Notes: generated by a model from the letters alone, not told the origin. A stretch of 64,000 bases of DNA from Siccirubricoccus phaeus (GCF_008360935.1 NZ_SRXO01000003.1:310001-374000); one strand, 5' to 3'. Shown: positions 7,849-19,147, counted from the stretch's first letter. Numbers and translations are program-made.

Positions 7849-9468
7849 TCACAGCCGCGCCGCGCCGAAGGTGATCGGGCTCAGCGGCCGCAGCGCGCCC
7901 TCGCGGCAGATCGACAGGCACAGCCCGAGCACCCGGCGCGTGTCGCGCGGGTCGATGATGCCGTCGTCCCACAGCCGCGCCGTGGCATAGAGCGCGGTGG
8001 AGACGCGGTCGTATTTCTCGATGATCTCGCGGCGCAGGGTGGCGATCCGCTCCTCGTCCACCGGCTTGCCGGCGCGCTGCAGCTTCGCCTCGGTCACGGT
8101 GCACAGCACGCCCGCCGCCTGCTCGCCGCCCATCACCGCGATGCGCGAATTGGGCCAGGAGAACAGGAAGCGAGGGTCGAAGCTGCGCCCGCACATGCCG
8201 TAGTTGCCGGCGCCGAAACTGCCGCCGACGATGACGGTGATCTGCGGCACGGTGGCGTTGGTGACCGCCTGGATCATCTTCGAGCCGTGCTTGACGATGC
8301 CCTCGGTCTCGGCCTCCCGCCCCACCATGTAGCCGGTGGTGTTCTGCAGGTAGATGATCGGGATGCCCGACTGGCAGCACAGCTGGATGAACTGCGCCGC
8401 CTTGACCGCGCCGCGCTGCGTGATCGGGCCGTTGTTGCCGATCAGCCCGCAGGGATGGCCCTCGATCCGGCCGCGGCCGCAGATGGTGTAGGGGTCGAAG
8501 GCGGCCTTGAACTCCAGGTAGTCGGAATCGTCGAGGATGCGCGCGAGGATCTCGCGCATGTCGTAGGGCGTCTGGTGGCGGGGCGGCACCAGGCCGAGCA
8601 GCTCCTCGGCCGCATGGCGCGGCGGGCGGGCCGGCGGCACCTCGATCTTCGGCCGGCGGTCGTTCCAGTAGAGCTTCTCCACCACCTCGCGCGCCAGGGC
8701 GATCGCGTCGGCGTCGTCCTCGGCGAGGTATTCGGTGGTGCCCGGCCCGGTCGCGTGCATGTCGGCGCCGCCGAGCTCCTCGTCGTCGGCGATCTCGCCG
8801 GTGGCGGCGCGCAGCAGCGGCGGGCCGGCGAGGAAGACGCGCGCGCGCCGCCGCACCATGATGACATGGTCCGACATGCCGGGCACATAGGCGCCGCCGG
8901 CGGTCGAGCTGCCATGCACCACCGTCACCTGCGGGATGCCGGCGGCCGACAGCCGCGCCTGGTTGAAGAACTTGCGGCCGCCGCGGACGAAGGTCTCCTC
9001 CTGGCGGAACAGGTTGCCGCCGCCGCTCTCGACCAGCTGGATCAGCGGCAGCTTCTCGCGCAGGGCGATGTCCTGCGCGCGCAGCGCCTTCTCGGTGCCC
9101 ATCGGCACCGTGGTGCCGCCCTTGATGGCGCTGTCATTGGCGATGACCATGACGCGCGTGCCCGCGACCTGGCCGATGCCCACGATCAGCCCGCCGCCGA
9201 ACACCTCCTCCACCCCGTCATCGTCATGCATGCCGAGCCCGGCGAGGGTCGAGAGGGCAAGGAAGGGCGCCCCGGGGTCGAGCAGCAGCTCGACCCTCTC
9301 GCGCGGCAGCAGCTGGCCGCGGCGGCGGAAGCGTTCGCGCTCGCGCTCCGAACGCTGCCGCACCTTGTCCTCGAGCGCGCGGAAGCGGGCGATCTCCGCC
9401 AGCATCCGCTCCCGGTTGTCGTGAAAGGCGGGCGCTGCGGTGTCGAGCCGCGATTCGATCACCGGCAT
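7849..9468 (-). CDS. atuC: Carboxyltransferase (beta) subunit of a branched acyl-CoA carboxylase
   Basis: A 539-residue carboxyltransferase subunit of the propionyl/methylcrotonyl/geranyl-CoA carboxylase family. It moves CO2 from biotin to the gamma-methyl carbon of an alpha,beta-unsaturated acyl-CoA. Landmarks are GQLLPRERVELLLDPGAPF near residue 50, HGSSTAGGAYVPGMSD mid-protein, FLAGPPLLRAATGE, and the C-terminal half with GSFGAGNYGMCGR. Around the ANDSAIKGGT segment it departs from what I recall of the LiuB pattern and looks closer to AtuC, so geranyl-CoA-type substrates are favoured; this is recollection, not an alignment. RBS GGGAGG precedes ATG. It is translationally close (19 bases) to the dehydrogenase upstream. 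Confidence 0.82.
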   Translation of the reverse strand: MPVIESRLDTAAPAFHDNRERMLAEIARFRALEDKVRQRSERERERFRRRGQLLPRERVELLLDPGAPFLALSTLAGLGMHDDDGVEEVFGGGLIVGIGQVAGTRVMVIANDSAIKGGTTVPMGTEKALRAQDIALREKLPLIQLVESGGGNLFRQEETFVRGGRKFFNQARLSAAGIPQVTVVHGSSTAGGAYVPGMSDHVIMVRRRARVFLAGPPLLRAATGEIADDEELGGADMHATGPGTTEYLAEDDADAIALAREVVEKLYWNDRRPKIEVPPARPPRHAAEELLGLVPPRHQTPYDMREILARILDDSDYLEFKAAFDPYTICGRGRIEGHPCGLIGNNGPITQRGAVKAAQFIQLCCQSGIPIIYLQNTTGYMVGREAETEGIVKHGSKMIQAVTNATVPQITVIVGGSFGAGNYGMCGRSFDPRFLFSWPNSRIAVMGGEQAAGVLCTVTEAKLQRAGKPVDEERIATLRREIIEKYDRVSTALYATARLWDDGIIDPRDTRRVLGLCLSICREGALRPLSPITFGAARL

Positions 9469-9487
9469 CGCCGGACCTCCCGCCGCC

Positions 9488-10654
9488 TCAATGCCGCTTC
9501 CGCTGCCGGTGCGACAGGCCCATGTCCTTGGCGATGATCTGCAGCATCACCTCATTGGCCCCGCCGCCGATCGAGCTGATGCGCGAATCGCGGTAGATGC
9601 GCGAGACCGGGTTCTCCCACATGAAGCCCTGGCCGCCCCAGAACTGCAGGCAGCCGCTCGGGATCACCTGCAGCAGCTGGCCCGCCTTGAGCTTCGCCAT
9701 CGAGGCCAGCCGCGTGACGTTGCCGCCATTCACATAGATCTCGACCGCGCGGTAGATCAGCGAGCGCAGCGCCTCGATCTCGGTCTGCCATTCGGCCAGC
9801 TTGAACTGGATCCACTGGTTGTCGAGCAGGGCCTGCCCGAAGGCCTGGCGCTGGCCGGTGTATTCGGCCGTCATCGCCACCGCGTCCTCGAGCTGCGTGA
9901 TGCTGCGCGTCGCCCCGTAGAGGCGTTCCTCCTGGAACTGCTCCATCTGGTAGATGAAGCCCTTGCCTTCCTCGCCGATGCGGTTGCGGACCGGCACGCG
10001 CACCTCGTCGAAGAAGATCTGCGCGGTGTCCGAGCAGCGCAGGCCGAGCTTGTCCAGCACCCGCGCCACCGTCACGCCCTTGGTCTTCATCGGCACCACG
10101 ATGAGCGACTTGTTGCGGTGCGGCGCGCCTTCCTCGCCGGTGTTGCACAGCAGGCAGATCCAGTCGGCCTGGGCGCCGTTGGTGATCCACATCTTGCCGC
10201 CGTTGATGACGTAGTCGTCGCCGTCGCGCCGCGCATGGGTGCGGATGCTCGCCACGTCCGATCCCGCGCCTTCCTCGCTGACGCCGATCGCGCCGACCAT
10301 GTCGCCGGCGATCAGCGGCACCAGGAACTCGCGGCGCAGCTCGTCCGAGCCATGCTTGGCCAGCGCCGGGCAGCACATGTTGGTCTGCACGCCGATCGAG
10401 GTGGACACGCCCTGCGCCGCGACATGGCCGAGCTCCTCGGCCATCACCGTCTCGTAGGAATAGTCGAGGCCGAGGCCGCCGAAGGAGGGCGGGCGGGTGA
10501 TGCCGAGCAGCCCGGCCTTGCCGAGGATCTTCATCACCTGGTGGGCGGGGTAGCGGCCAGCCTTCTCCCACTCATCGACATGGGGGTTGATCTCCTCCTT
10601 CACGATGCGGGCGATCGTGCGGCGGATGGCCTCGTGTTCCTCGGTGAACAGCAT
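9488..10654 (-). CDS. atuD: Acyl-CoA dehydrogenase, citronellyl-CoA-dehydrogenase-like
   Basis: A 388-residue FAD-dependent acyl-CoA dehydrogenase that would introduce the 2,3-double bond before carboxylation, passing electrons to ETF. Family signature regions: IGVSEEGAGSDVASI (FAD/substrate) and KMWITNG. The C-terminal loop reads SSIGGGANEVML, so the usual loop glutamate is glycine, as in isovaleryl-CoA dehydrogenase. The candidate base is instead the Glu in helix G (QFQEERLYG, about residue 244). The start MLFTEEHEAIRRT and the GGGANEVML end resemble AtuD (citronellyl-CoA dehydrogenase) more than LiuA. It is first of the dehydrogenase-beta-hydratase-alpha run, 26 bases after the synthetase gene. 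Substrate assignment is moderate. Confidence 0.8.
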   Translation of the reverse strand: MLFTEEHEAIRRTIARIVKEEINPHVDEWEKAGRYPAHQVMKILGKAGLLGITRPPSFGGLGLDYSYETVMAEELGHVAAQGVSTSIGVQTNMCCPALAKHGSDELRREFLVPLIAGDMVGAIGVSEEGAGSDVASIRTHARRDGDDYVINGGKMWITNGAQADWICLLCNTGEEGAPHRNKSLIVVPMKTKGVTVARVLDKLGLRCSDTAQIFFDEVRVPVRNRIGEEGKGFIYQMEQFQEERLYGATRSITQLEDAVAMTAEYTGQRQAFGQALLDNQWIQFKLAEWQTEIEALRSLIYRAVEIYVNGGNVTRLASMAKLKAGQLLQVIPSGCLQFWGGQGFMWENPVSRIYRDSRISSIGGGANEVMLQIIAKDMGLSHRQRKRH

Positions 10655-10680
10655 GCGCGTCTCCTCGTTCGTTGTGTCGG

Positions 10681-12912
10681 TCAGAGCGTCTGGATCAGGG
10701 CGTCCACGGCGACGCCGCCGCGCCCGCGCGGGTGCAGGATGAAGGGGTTGACGTCCACGCCGAGCAGCCGGTCGCGGTGGCGGTCGGCGAAGACCGACAG
10801 CCGCGCGAGTGCGGCGGCCAGCGCCTCGACATCGGCCGGCGGCGCCCCGCGCGCGCCTTCGAGCAGCGGCCAGGCGCGCAGCTCGCGCAGCATCCGCATC
10901 GCCTCGGCCTCGCTGAAGGGCGCCACGCGGAAGCTGACATCGCCGAGTGCCTCGACATGGATGCCGCCGAGCCCGGCCATCACCACCGGGCCGAAGACCG
11001 GGTCGCGGTGGACGCCGAGGATCATCTCGGTGCCCCGCCCGACCATGGGGGAGACGATCACGCCCTCGATGCGCGCGCCCGGCGCCTTCTCGCGCGCCGA
11101 GGCGCCGATGCGCGCGAAGGCGTCGCGCACCGCCGCGGCGGAGGCGAGGCCGAGCGCCACGCCGCCCACCTCGGTCTTGTGGGCGATGTCGGGCGAGAGG
11201 ATCTTCATCGCCACCGGGAAGCCCAGCGCCTCGGCCGCCGCCGCCGCCTCCTCGGCCGTGCGGGCGATGCGGTCGGGGACCATCGGGATGCCGGCGCCGG
11301 CGAGGATCGCCTTGGCCGCGCGCTCATCGAGCGGGCCGGCCGGCAGGTCCGGCTGCGGCGGCAGCACCGGCGGCGCCTCGGCCGCGCCGCGCTCGGCGAA
11401 GGCGCGCCCGAAGCGCACCAGCGCGGCGATGGCGCGCGTCGCCTCCACCGGGTCGCGATAGACCAGCATGCCGCGTTCCTCGAGGCTGCGGCGGACCTCC
11501 GGCGCGGCATCCATGGCCAACGCGAAGACGCGGTCCGAGAACTCGGCCGACAGCGCCTCGAAGATCGGGCGCAGGCGCTCGACGAAAACGGGGTTGCGGC
11601 CGAGATGCGCCATGAACAGCACCGCCGTCGGGCAGCCGCCCTGCTGCATGAGGATCCGCAGCGACTTCGGCCACAGCGAGAAATCATGCAGCGCCGCGCC
11701 GGTCAGGTCCACCGGGTTGCGAAGCCCGCCCGCCGGCACCAGCGCGCGCAGCTCCTCCCGCGCCGGGGCCGGCAGTTCCGGCACGTCCAGCCCCTCGCGC
11801 CGCGCGGTGTCGGCGGTCAGCACGCCCGCCCCGCCCGAGATGGTCAGCACGCCGAGCGCCGGCGTGGTCGGGAAGCGCCCGAGGTTGCAGGCGTAGCCGA
11901 TCGAGAGGAACTCCTCGAGCGAGCGGGCGCGGTGCACGTCGTACTGGCGGAACAGCGCGTCATAGACCTCGTCCGCGCCGGCCAGCGAGGCGGTGTGCGA
12001 GGCCGCCGCCGCGGCGCCGACATCCGAGGCGCCGACCTTCATCATCACCACCGGCTTGCCCAGCGCGCGGGCGCGTTCCAGCGCGCCCACCAGCGCCTGC
12101 GGCCGGCCGCAGCCCTCGATATAGGCGAGCACGACGCGCGTCTCGGGATCCTCGAGCGCATAGGCCAGGGTGTCGGTGAAATCCACATCCGCCTGGTTGC
12201 CCGTGGTGGCCCAGAGGTTGAGGCCGATCCCCTGGTCGCGCGCGAGGCCGAGGCAATAGGAGCCGAAGGCGCCAGACTGGCTGACGATGCTGACCCCGCC
12301 CGGCTTCGGCCAATTGCCCGAGACGATATAGGTGAAGGAGGCGATGAGCCGCCGGCGCACATTGATCGTGCCCATGCAGTTCGGCCCCATCAGCCGCATG
12401 CCGTGCCGGCGCGCCAGCGCGACCAGGCTGTCCTGCGCCTGCCGTCCCGCCTCGTCCACCTCGGCGAAGCCGGCGCTGAACACCACCGCGGCGCGCACGC
12501 CCTTGGCCGCGCAGGCCTCGATCGCGCCATGCACGTCGCGCGTCGGCACCGAGACGATGGCGAGATCGACCTCGCCCGGCACATCGGCGATGGAGCGGTA
12601 GGCGGGCAGGCCCTGCACCGTCGGGTAGTTCGGGTTGACGGGCAGGATGCGGCCCTCGAAGCCGGCCTCGATCAGGCCGGCGACGGGGCGGCCGCCGATC
12701 TTGAGCGGGTCGGCCGAGGCGCCGATCACCGCCACCGAACGGGCATTGAAGAAGGGCGCGACCGTGGCGGCCGCCGGCCAGGAAGCGAGGGTCACGGGCG
12801 CCGCGCCCACCGGCGCGAAGCGCCCCGCATGGCGCGCCGCGATACGCGGCCCGCGCCGTCGTGCCGCAGCGCGGCCCGCAAGCGAGTCGTCATCCTGAAC
12901 TTCCCCACCCAT
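10681..12912 (-). CDS. Fused ADP-forming acyl-CoA synthetase
   Basis: About 743 residues. An NDP-forming acyl-CoA (acetate-CoA type) synthetase with alpha and beta parts fused, making or breaking an acyl-CoA with ATP/ADP. The CoA-binding domain begins at PFFNARSVAVIGAS. The likely phospho-histidine lies in AASHTASLAG, and a C-terminal ATP-grasp contains MKILSPDIAHKTEVGGV. The start is uncertain: the ATG chosen (MGGEVQ) lies about 37 bases after a good promoter but has no clear RBS, and a GTG at 12795 nearer the conserved domain is an alternative. It leads the carboxylase operon. It may activate the acid that the operon degrades, or recover ATP from an acyl-CoA end product; the direction cannot be read. 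Confidence 0.8.
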   Translation of the reverse strand: MGGEVQDDDSLAGRAAARRRGPRIAARHAGRFAPVGAAPVTLASWPAAATVAPFFNARSVAVIGASADPLKIGGRPVAGLIEAGFEGRILPVNPNYPTVQGLPAYRSIADVPGEVDLAIVSVPTRDVHGAIEACAAKGVRAAVVFSAGFAEVDEAGRQAQDSLVALARRHGMRLMGPNCMGTINVRRRLIASFTYIVSGNWPKPGGVSIVSQSGAFGSYCLGLARDQGIGLNLWATTGNQADVDFTDTLAYALEDPETRVVLAYIEGCGRPQALVGALERARALGKPVVMMKVGASDVGAAAAASHTASLAGADEVYDALFRQYDVHRARSLEEFLSIGYACNLGRFPTTPALGVLTISGGAGVLTADTARREGLDVPELPAPAREELRALVPAGGLRNPVDLTGAALHDFSLWPKSLRILMQQGGCPTAVLFMAHLGRNPVFVERLRPIFEALSAEFSDRVFALAMDAAPEVRRSLEERGMLVYRDPVEATRAIAALVRFGRAFAERGAAEAPPVLPPQPDLPAGPLDERAAKAILAGAGIPMVPDRIARTAEEAAAAAEALGFPVAMKILSPDIAHKTEVGGVALGLASAAAVRDAFARIGASAREKAPGARIEGVIVSPMVGRGTEMILGVHRDPVFGPVVMAGLGGIHVEALGDVSFRVAPFSEAEAMRMLRELRAWPLLEGARGAPPADVEALAAALARLSVFADRHRDRLLGVDVNPFILHPRGRGGVAVDALIQTL

Positions 12913-12955
12913 GACCGCGGCTGCGTCGCGCCGCGTGCCTCGTTCTCGTGGTCCA

Positions 12956-12984
12956 ATCATTGACGGCCGGAACAGGGCTGTCAA
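12956..12984 (-). promoter_or_regulatory. Overlapping divergent promoters between the synthetase and lyase genes
   Basis: On the minus strand TTGACA (12984-12979), a 17-base spacer and AATGAT (12961-12956) make a good sigma70-type promoter for the synthetase/carboxylase operon. On the plus strand TTGACG (12960-12965), 17 bases, then AAGGAT (12983-12988) is a weaker match facing the lyase gene. The TTGAC/GTCAA ends are inverted repeats of each other, so the two promoters lie on top of one another. Confidence 0.55.
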
Positions 12985-13079
12985 GGATGCCGGGACGGCT
13001 GGCGCGATACCGCCCTCGTGCCGCAAGATGGCGCGGCGGGCGCAACGCGCCGGCGCAAATGGGGAGGAGGCCAGGACGC

Positions 13080-14060
13080 ATGTCCGATCTGCCGAAGCGC
13101 GTCGAGTTCCACGAGGAAGGCCCGCGCGAGGGCTTCCAGATCGAGCCGCGGGTCTATCCGCTCGAACAGCGCGCCGCGCTGGTCGAGGCGCTGGCCGAGA
13201 CCGGCCTCAAGGCGGTGCAGGTCGCCTCCTTCGTCTCGCCCAAGGCGGTGCCGCAGATGGCGGATTCCGAGGCGCTCTTCGCCGCCATCCGCCGCCGCCC
13301 CGGCGTGCGCTACGAGGCGGTCTGGTTGAACGAGCAGGGCTTCGAGCGCGCCCGCGCCACGCCCGGCGTCGATCTCGCCGGCAAGATCAGCCTCTATGCC
13401 TCCGACGCCTTCGCGCGGCGCAACAACAACTGCTCGGCCGAGGAGATGCGCGGGCGCGTGCTGCGCTGGCTCGACCTCTATGCCGAGGCGGGGCTGAAGG
13501 TCGAGCGCGCGCTGGTCATGGCCGCCTTCGGCTGCAACTTCGAGGGCGAGATCCCGCCGGCCCGCGCGGTGGACGAGCTGGTCTGGGCGCACCGCACCTG
13601 CGCCGAGCGCGGCATCGTGCTGCCGAAGGTCTATCTCGCCGACACCATGGGCTGGGCCAATCCGCAATCGGTCCGCCGGCTGGTGGGCATGCTGCGCGAG
13701 GCGCTGCCCGCCACCCGCATCGGGCTGCACCTGCACGACACGCGCGGGCTCGGCGCGGCGAATGTGCTGGCGGCGCTCGAGATGGGCGTCGATCTGTTCG
13801 ACAGCTCGATCGCCGGGCTCGGCGGCTGCCCATTCGCGGGGCATGGCGACAGCCGCGGCGCGGGCAACATCTGCACCGAGGACACGGTGTTCCTCTGCCA
13901 CGAGATGGGCATCGAGACCGGCCTCGACCTCGAGAAGCTGATCGAGGCGGCGCGCCTCGCCGAGCGCATCATCGGCCGTCCGCTCGGCGGGCATGTCATG
14001 CATGCCGGCTCGCTCGCCAAATACCGCGCGCGGGCGGGCGCCGCCGCCGGCCACGGCTGA
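13080..14060 (+). CDS. HMG-CoA-lyase-family enzyme (DRE-TIM aldolase)
   Basis: A 326-residue lyase of the 3-hydroxy-3-methylglutaryl-CoA lyase family, which splits a tertiary 3-hydroxyacyl-CoA into two smaller parts with a divalent metal. It has EEGPREGFQIE at the N terminus (counterpart of the VGPRDGLQ strand), LADTMGWANP, metal-binding HLHDTRGLG, and the catalytic-loop cysteine in GLGGCPFAG. After that cysteine the loop reads GHGDSRGAGN, longer than the usual short Gly-rich stretch, so the substrate may not be plain HMG-CoA. A 3-hydroxy-3-isohexenylglutaryl-CoA lyase role would complete the divergent atu-like operon. RBS GGGGAGGAGG is 8 bases from the ATG. It is followed by the aliB-like gene after 38 bases. 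Confidence 0.82.
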   Translation: MSDLPKRVEFHEEGPREGFQIEPRVYPLEQRAALVEALAETGLKAVQVASFVSPKAVPQMADSEALFAAIRRRPGVRYEAVWLNEQGFERARATPGVDLAGKISLYASDAFARRNNNCSAEEMRGRVLRWLDLYAEAGLKVERALVMAAFGCNFEGEIPPARAVDELVWAHRTCAERGIVLPKVYLADTMGWANPQSVRRLVGMLREALPATRIGLHLHDTRGLGAANVLAALEMGVDLFDSSIAGLGGCPFAGHGDSRGAGNICTEDTVFLCHEMGIETGLDLEKLIEAARLAERIIGRPLGGHVMHAGSLAKYRARAGAAAGHG

Positions 14061-15197
14061 TCGCGACCAGGGGCGGGACATCCGCGAGGGAACCACGAAT
14101 GAGCTTCATACCGACCGAGGAGCAGCAGGCGATCTCCGACGCCGCGCGCCGCTTCGCCGCCAGCCGGCTCGCGCCCGGCTACCGCGCGCGCGAACAGGCC
14201 GGCGCGCTCGATCGCGCGCTGCTGCGCGAGATGGGCGGCCTCGGCCTGATCGCGCCCGAGATGCCCGAGAGCCATGGCGGCCTCGGCCAGTCCTGCGTGA
14301 CGGCGGGGCTGGTGGTCGAGGCGGTGGCCCATGCCGACATCAATGTCAGCTACGTCCAGCTGCTCGGCTCGCTGATGGGCAGCATCATCCTGCGCCACGC
14401 GGCGGCGCCGCTGGCGCAGGACTGGGTGCGGCGCATCGTCGGCGGGGAGGCGATCGTCGCCATCGGCCTGACCGAGCCGCGCGGCGGGTCGGATGCGGCC
14501 AACCTCGCGCTGCGCGCCGAGCGCGCCGGCAATGGCTGGGTGCTGTCGGGCGAGAAGACCTCGATCAGCTGCGCCGACCAGGCCGAGGGGATCGTCGTCT
14601 TCGCCCGCAGCGGCCGCCCCGAGGACGGCGCGCGCGGCGTCAGCGCCTTCCTCGTGCCGCTCGACGCGCCGGGCATCTCGCGCTCGCGCTTCGACGATTT
14701 CGGCACCTGCGCGGTGGGCCGCGGCTCGGTCTTCTTCGACGGCGTGAAGGTGCCGGCCGACCACATGCTCGGCGAGGAGAACCGCGGCTTCGTGCAGGTC
14801 ATGCAGGGCTTCGACTACAGCCGCGCGCTGATCGGGCTGCAATGCATCGCCGCCGCGCAGGCCTCGCTCGACGAGAGCTGGGCCTACATCCAGGAACGCC
14901 GGACCTTCGGCGCGCCGCTGGCGCAATACCAGGGCGTGACCTTCCCCCTCGCCGAGGGGGAGACCATGCTCGCCGCGGCGCGGATGCTCTGCTACCAGAC
15001 CCTGGCGCTGCGCGACCACGGCCTGCCGCACACCTCGGAAGCGGCGATGTGCAAGTGGCTCGCCCCCAAGACGGCGGTGGAGGTGATCCACCAATGCCTG
15101 CTGACCCACGGCCATGCCGGCTATTCGAAGGACCTGCCGCACCAGCAGCGGCTGCGCGACGTCATGGGACTCGAGATCGGCGACGGCACCGCGCAGA

Positions 15198-16916
<1,719 letters not shown>

Positions 16917-16950
16917 GGACGTTGCCTCCGTTGATTGGGGGCCCGCCCTG

Positions 16951-18126
16951 TCAGTCGCGCCGGGCGAAACTCCGGCCGATCAGCTGGCGGTGCACCTGGT
17001 TCGTACCTTCCCATATCTGGGTGATCTTGGCGTCACGGAAAAGGCGCTCGACCCGGTAGTCCTGGATGTAGCCGTAGCCGCCATGCATCTGGATCGCGTC
17101 GGTGGCGATCCGCATGGCGAGGTCGGAGGCGCGCATCTTCGCCATCGAGGATTCGAGGCCGTAGCCCTCCTCGCCGTCCTCCATCACGCCGCACAGGTAG
17201 TCGAGCCACGCCTCGGCCATGGCGAGGTCGGTCGCGGCATCGGCGATGGTGAACTGGTTGGCCTGGAAATCCACGATCCGCCGGCCGGAGGAGCGGCGGT
17301 CATTGGCATAGGAGACCATGTCGCGGAAGGCCGCCCGCGCGATGCCGAGCGCATGCGCCGCCACCGAGGGGCGCGAGCGGTTGAGCGCGGCGAACAGCAG
17401 CTTCAGCCCCTCCCCCGGCGCGCCGATCAGGTTGGCGCGCGGCACGCGGCAGCCCTCGAAGGCGAGCGCGGCGGTGGAGGATGCGCGGTGGCCGAGCTTC
17501 TCCTCCAGCCGCAGCACCTTGTAGCCCTGCACCGCCTGCCGCTCGATCACCAGCAGGCTGATCGCGCCCTTGGGGTCGGCGATGCCCTCCCACTTGCCGA
17601 AAAGAAGCAGGAAATCGGCCACGTCGCCGCTGGTGATGAAGACCTTGCCGCCATCGACCACGATCTCGTCGCCCTCGGGGCGGAAGCGCGTGGTCATGGC
17701 GGTGGCGTCGGAGCCGCCGACCGCCTCGGTGATGGCGAGCGCGCCGAGCGCGCCCTCGGCGATGCGCGGCAGCACGCGCGCCTTCAGCTCCTCGGAGCCG
17801 AAATCCATCAGCGGCCCGAGCGCATGGTAGTTGGTGGCATAGATGATGGCGGTGGAGGCGCAGGCCTCGGCGAGGATCTTGACCACCTCGAGATAGGTGC
17901 GGAAGCGCAGCCCCACCCCGCCATGGGCCTCGGGCAGGAAGATACGGTTGAGGCCGAGCTCGTTGATGCGGCGGATATTGTCCCAGGGGAATTCGCCGCT
18001 GCGGTCGTGATGGGCCGCGCGCGGGGCGATGTGCTCGGCGCAGAGCCGGCGCACCTGGTCGAGCAGCAGCGTCTCCTCGGCGGTCCAGCCGCGGCGGCGT
18101 TCGAGGCGTTCGAAGATGGGGTTCAT
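16951..18126 (-). CDS. Acyl-CoA dehydrogenase
   Basis: A 391-residue acyl-CoA dehydrogenase with the usual loop glutamate (QIWEGTNQVHR near the C terminus) and the middle-domain signature AITEAVGGSDATAM and KVFITSGD. An in-frame upstream ATG exists, but the chosen one (MNPIFERL) has AGGCAGGAA 3 bases away. It sits 34 bases upstream of the aliA-like ligase and downstream of a Bug gene in the alicyclic-acid operon. It could oxidise the ring acyl-CoA or pimeloyl-CoA produced by BadI. The aspartate-type dehydrogenase at 14099-15265 is the competing candidate for the ring step. Confidence 0.82.
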   Translation of the reverse strand: MNPIFERLERRRGWTAEETLLLDQVRRLCAEHIAPRAAHHDRSGEFPWDNIRRINELGLNRIFLPEAHGGVGLRFRTYLEVVKILAEACASTAIIYATNYHALGPLMDFGSEELKARVLPRIAEGALGALAITEAVGGSDATAMTTRFRPEGDEIVVDGGKVFITSGDVADFLLLFGKWEGIADPKGAISLLVIERQAVQGYKVLRLEEKLGHRASSTAALAFEGCRVPRANLIGAPGEGLKLLFAALNRSRPSVAAHALGIARAAFRDMVSYANDRRSSGRRIVDFQANQFTIADAATDLAMAEAWLDYLCGVMEDGEEGYGLESSMAKMRASDLAMRIATDAIQMHGGYGYIQDYRVERLFRDAKITQIWEGTNQVHRQLIGRSFARRD

Positions 18127-18160
18127 GGGTTCCTGCCTTTCCTGCGCTGGCGCCGCCCGG

Positions 18161-19147
18161 TCATGCCGGCCGCATGCCGGAACGGCGGACGACATCGCCC
18201 CAGCGCTCGATCTCGCGGGTGATGAAGGCTGCGATCTCCGGCGGCGACATGGGCTCGCCCGGATTGGCGCCGAGTTCGGCGAAGCGCGCGCGCAGCGCCG
18301 GTTCGGCCAGCGCGGCGATGATGGCCTCGTTCAGCCGCGCCACCGCCTCGGGCGGCGTGCGCGCGGGCGCGAGCGCCGCGTTCCAGGTGCGGCAGTCGAA
18401 GCCCGCGACGCCCGCTTCCTCGAGCGTGGGCACGCCGGGGAAGACCGGCGAAGGGGTGCGGGTGCTGATCGCGAGGGCCCGCACGCTGCCCGAACGCACC
18501 AGCGCCGAGGCGGTGGAGACCGGGTCGAACGTGAACTGGATCTGTCCCGCCACCAGATCCTGCAGCGCCGGGCCGTTGCCGCGATAGGCGACGTGCAGGA
18601 TGTCCACCCCGGCCAGCAGCCGCAGCAGCTCGCCCGCCAGGTGCGGCGTGCTGCCCACCCCGGCCGAGCCATAGGTGAAGGCGCCCGGCCGCGCGCGCAG
18701 CAGCGCCAGGAAGGCGCGCGCATCCGCCGCCGGCACCGCCGGGTGGACGATCAGCGCCATCGGCACCTCGCTGAACATGGCCACCGGGGCGAAGTCGCGC
18801 TCGGTGTCGTAGGGCAGGGAGGGCAGCAGCGTCGGGTTGACCGTGTGGCTGGTGGTCGCCACCAGCAGCGTGTAGCCGTCGGGCGCCGCGCGCGCGACGA
18901 ATTCCGAGCCGCCGACGACCCCTCCGCCGGTGCGGTTCTCGACCACCACGGGCTGGCCGAGCCGGGCGGTGATCGCCTGCGCCACGAGGCGGGAGACGAC
19001 ATCGGTGCCCCCGCCCGCGGCATAGGGCACGACAAGACGCACCGGACGGTCGGGAAACGCCGCCGATGCGGGCGCCGCCAGCGCCACGCCGCCCATCCCG
19101 GCCATCAGCGACCGGCGCGAGATGCCAGGATTGTGCTTGTTGTTCAT
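18161..19147 (-). CDS. Bug/TTT-family solute-binding protein
   Basis: A 328-residue Bug-family periplasmic protein inside the alicyclic-acid operon. The ATG chosen (MNNKHNPGISRRS) has GGGAGG upstream and gives a twin-arginine leader SRRSLMAG ending near APASAAF; an upstream extension of 69 codons is Arg/Pro-rich and non-coding in style. Family motifs PYAAGGGTDVVSR, VENRTGGGVVGG and HVAYRGNGPALQD are present. Because an entire ABC importer is encoded in the same operon, this protein would be a second capture route for the same or a related carboxylate. No TctAB permease is nearby. Confidence 0.87.
   Translation of the reverse strand: MNNKHNPGISRRSLMAGMGGVALAAPASAAFPDRPVRLVVPYAAGGGTDVVSRLVAQAITARLGQPVVVENRTGGGVVGGSEFVARAAPDGYTLLVATTSHTVNPTLLPSLPYDTERDFAPVAMFSEVPMALIVHPAVPAADARAFLALLRARPGAFTYGSAGVGSTPHLAGELLRLLAGVDILHVAYRGNGPALQDLVAGQIQFTFDPVSTASALVRSGSVRALAISTRTPSPVFPGVPTLEEAGVAGFDCRTWNAALAPARTPPEAVARLNEAIIAALAEPALRARFAELGANPGEPMSPPEIAAFITREIERWGDVVRRSGMRPA

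Noticed and set aside
3812-7990. A 1392-codon open frame on the plus strand
   Set aside because: It lies antisense to a Bug gene, both carboxylase-region genes and the hydratase. Its product is Arg/His/Pro/Gln-rich with no recognisable domain; long empty frames opposite GC-rich genes are expected.
10672-12963. A 763-codon open frame antisense to the ADP-forming synthetase
   Set aside because: The opposite frame has a full set of family motifs; this one has none.
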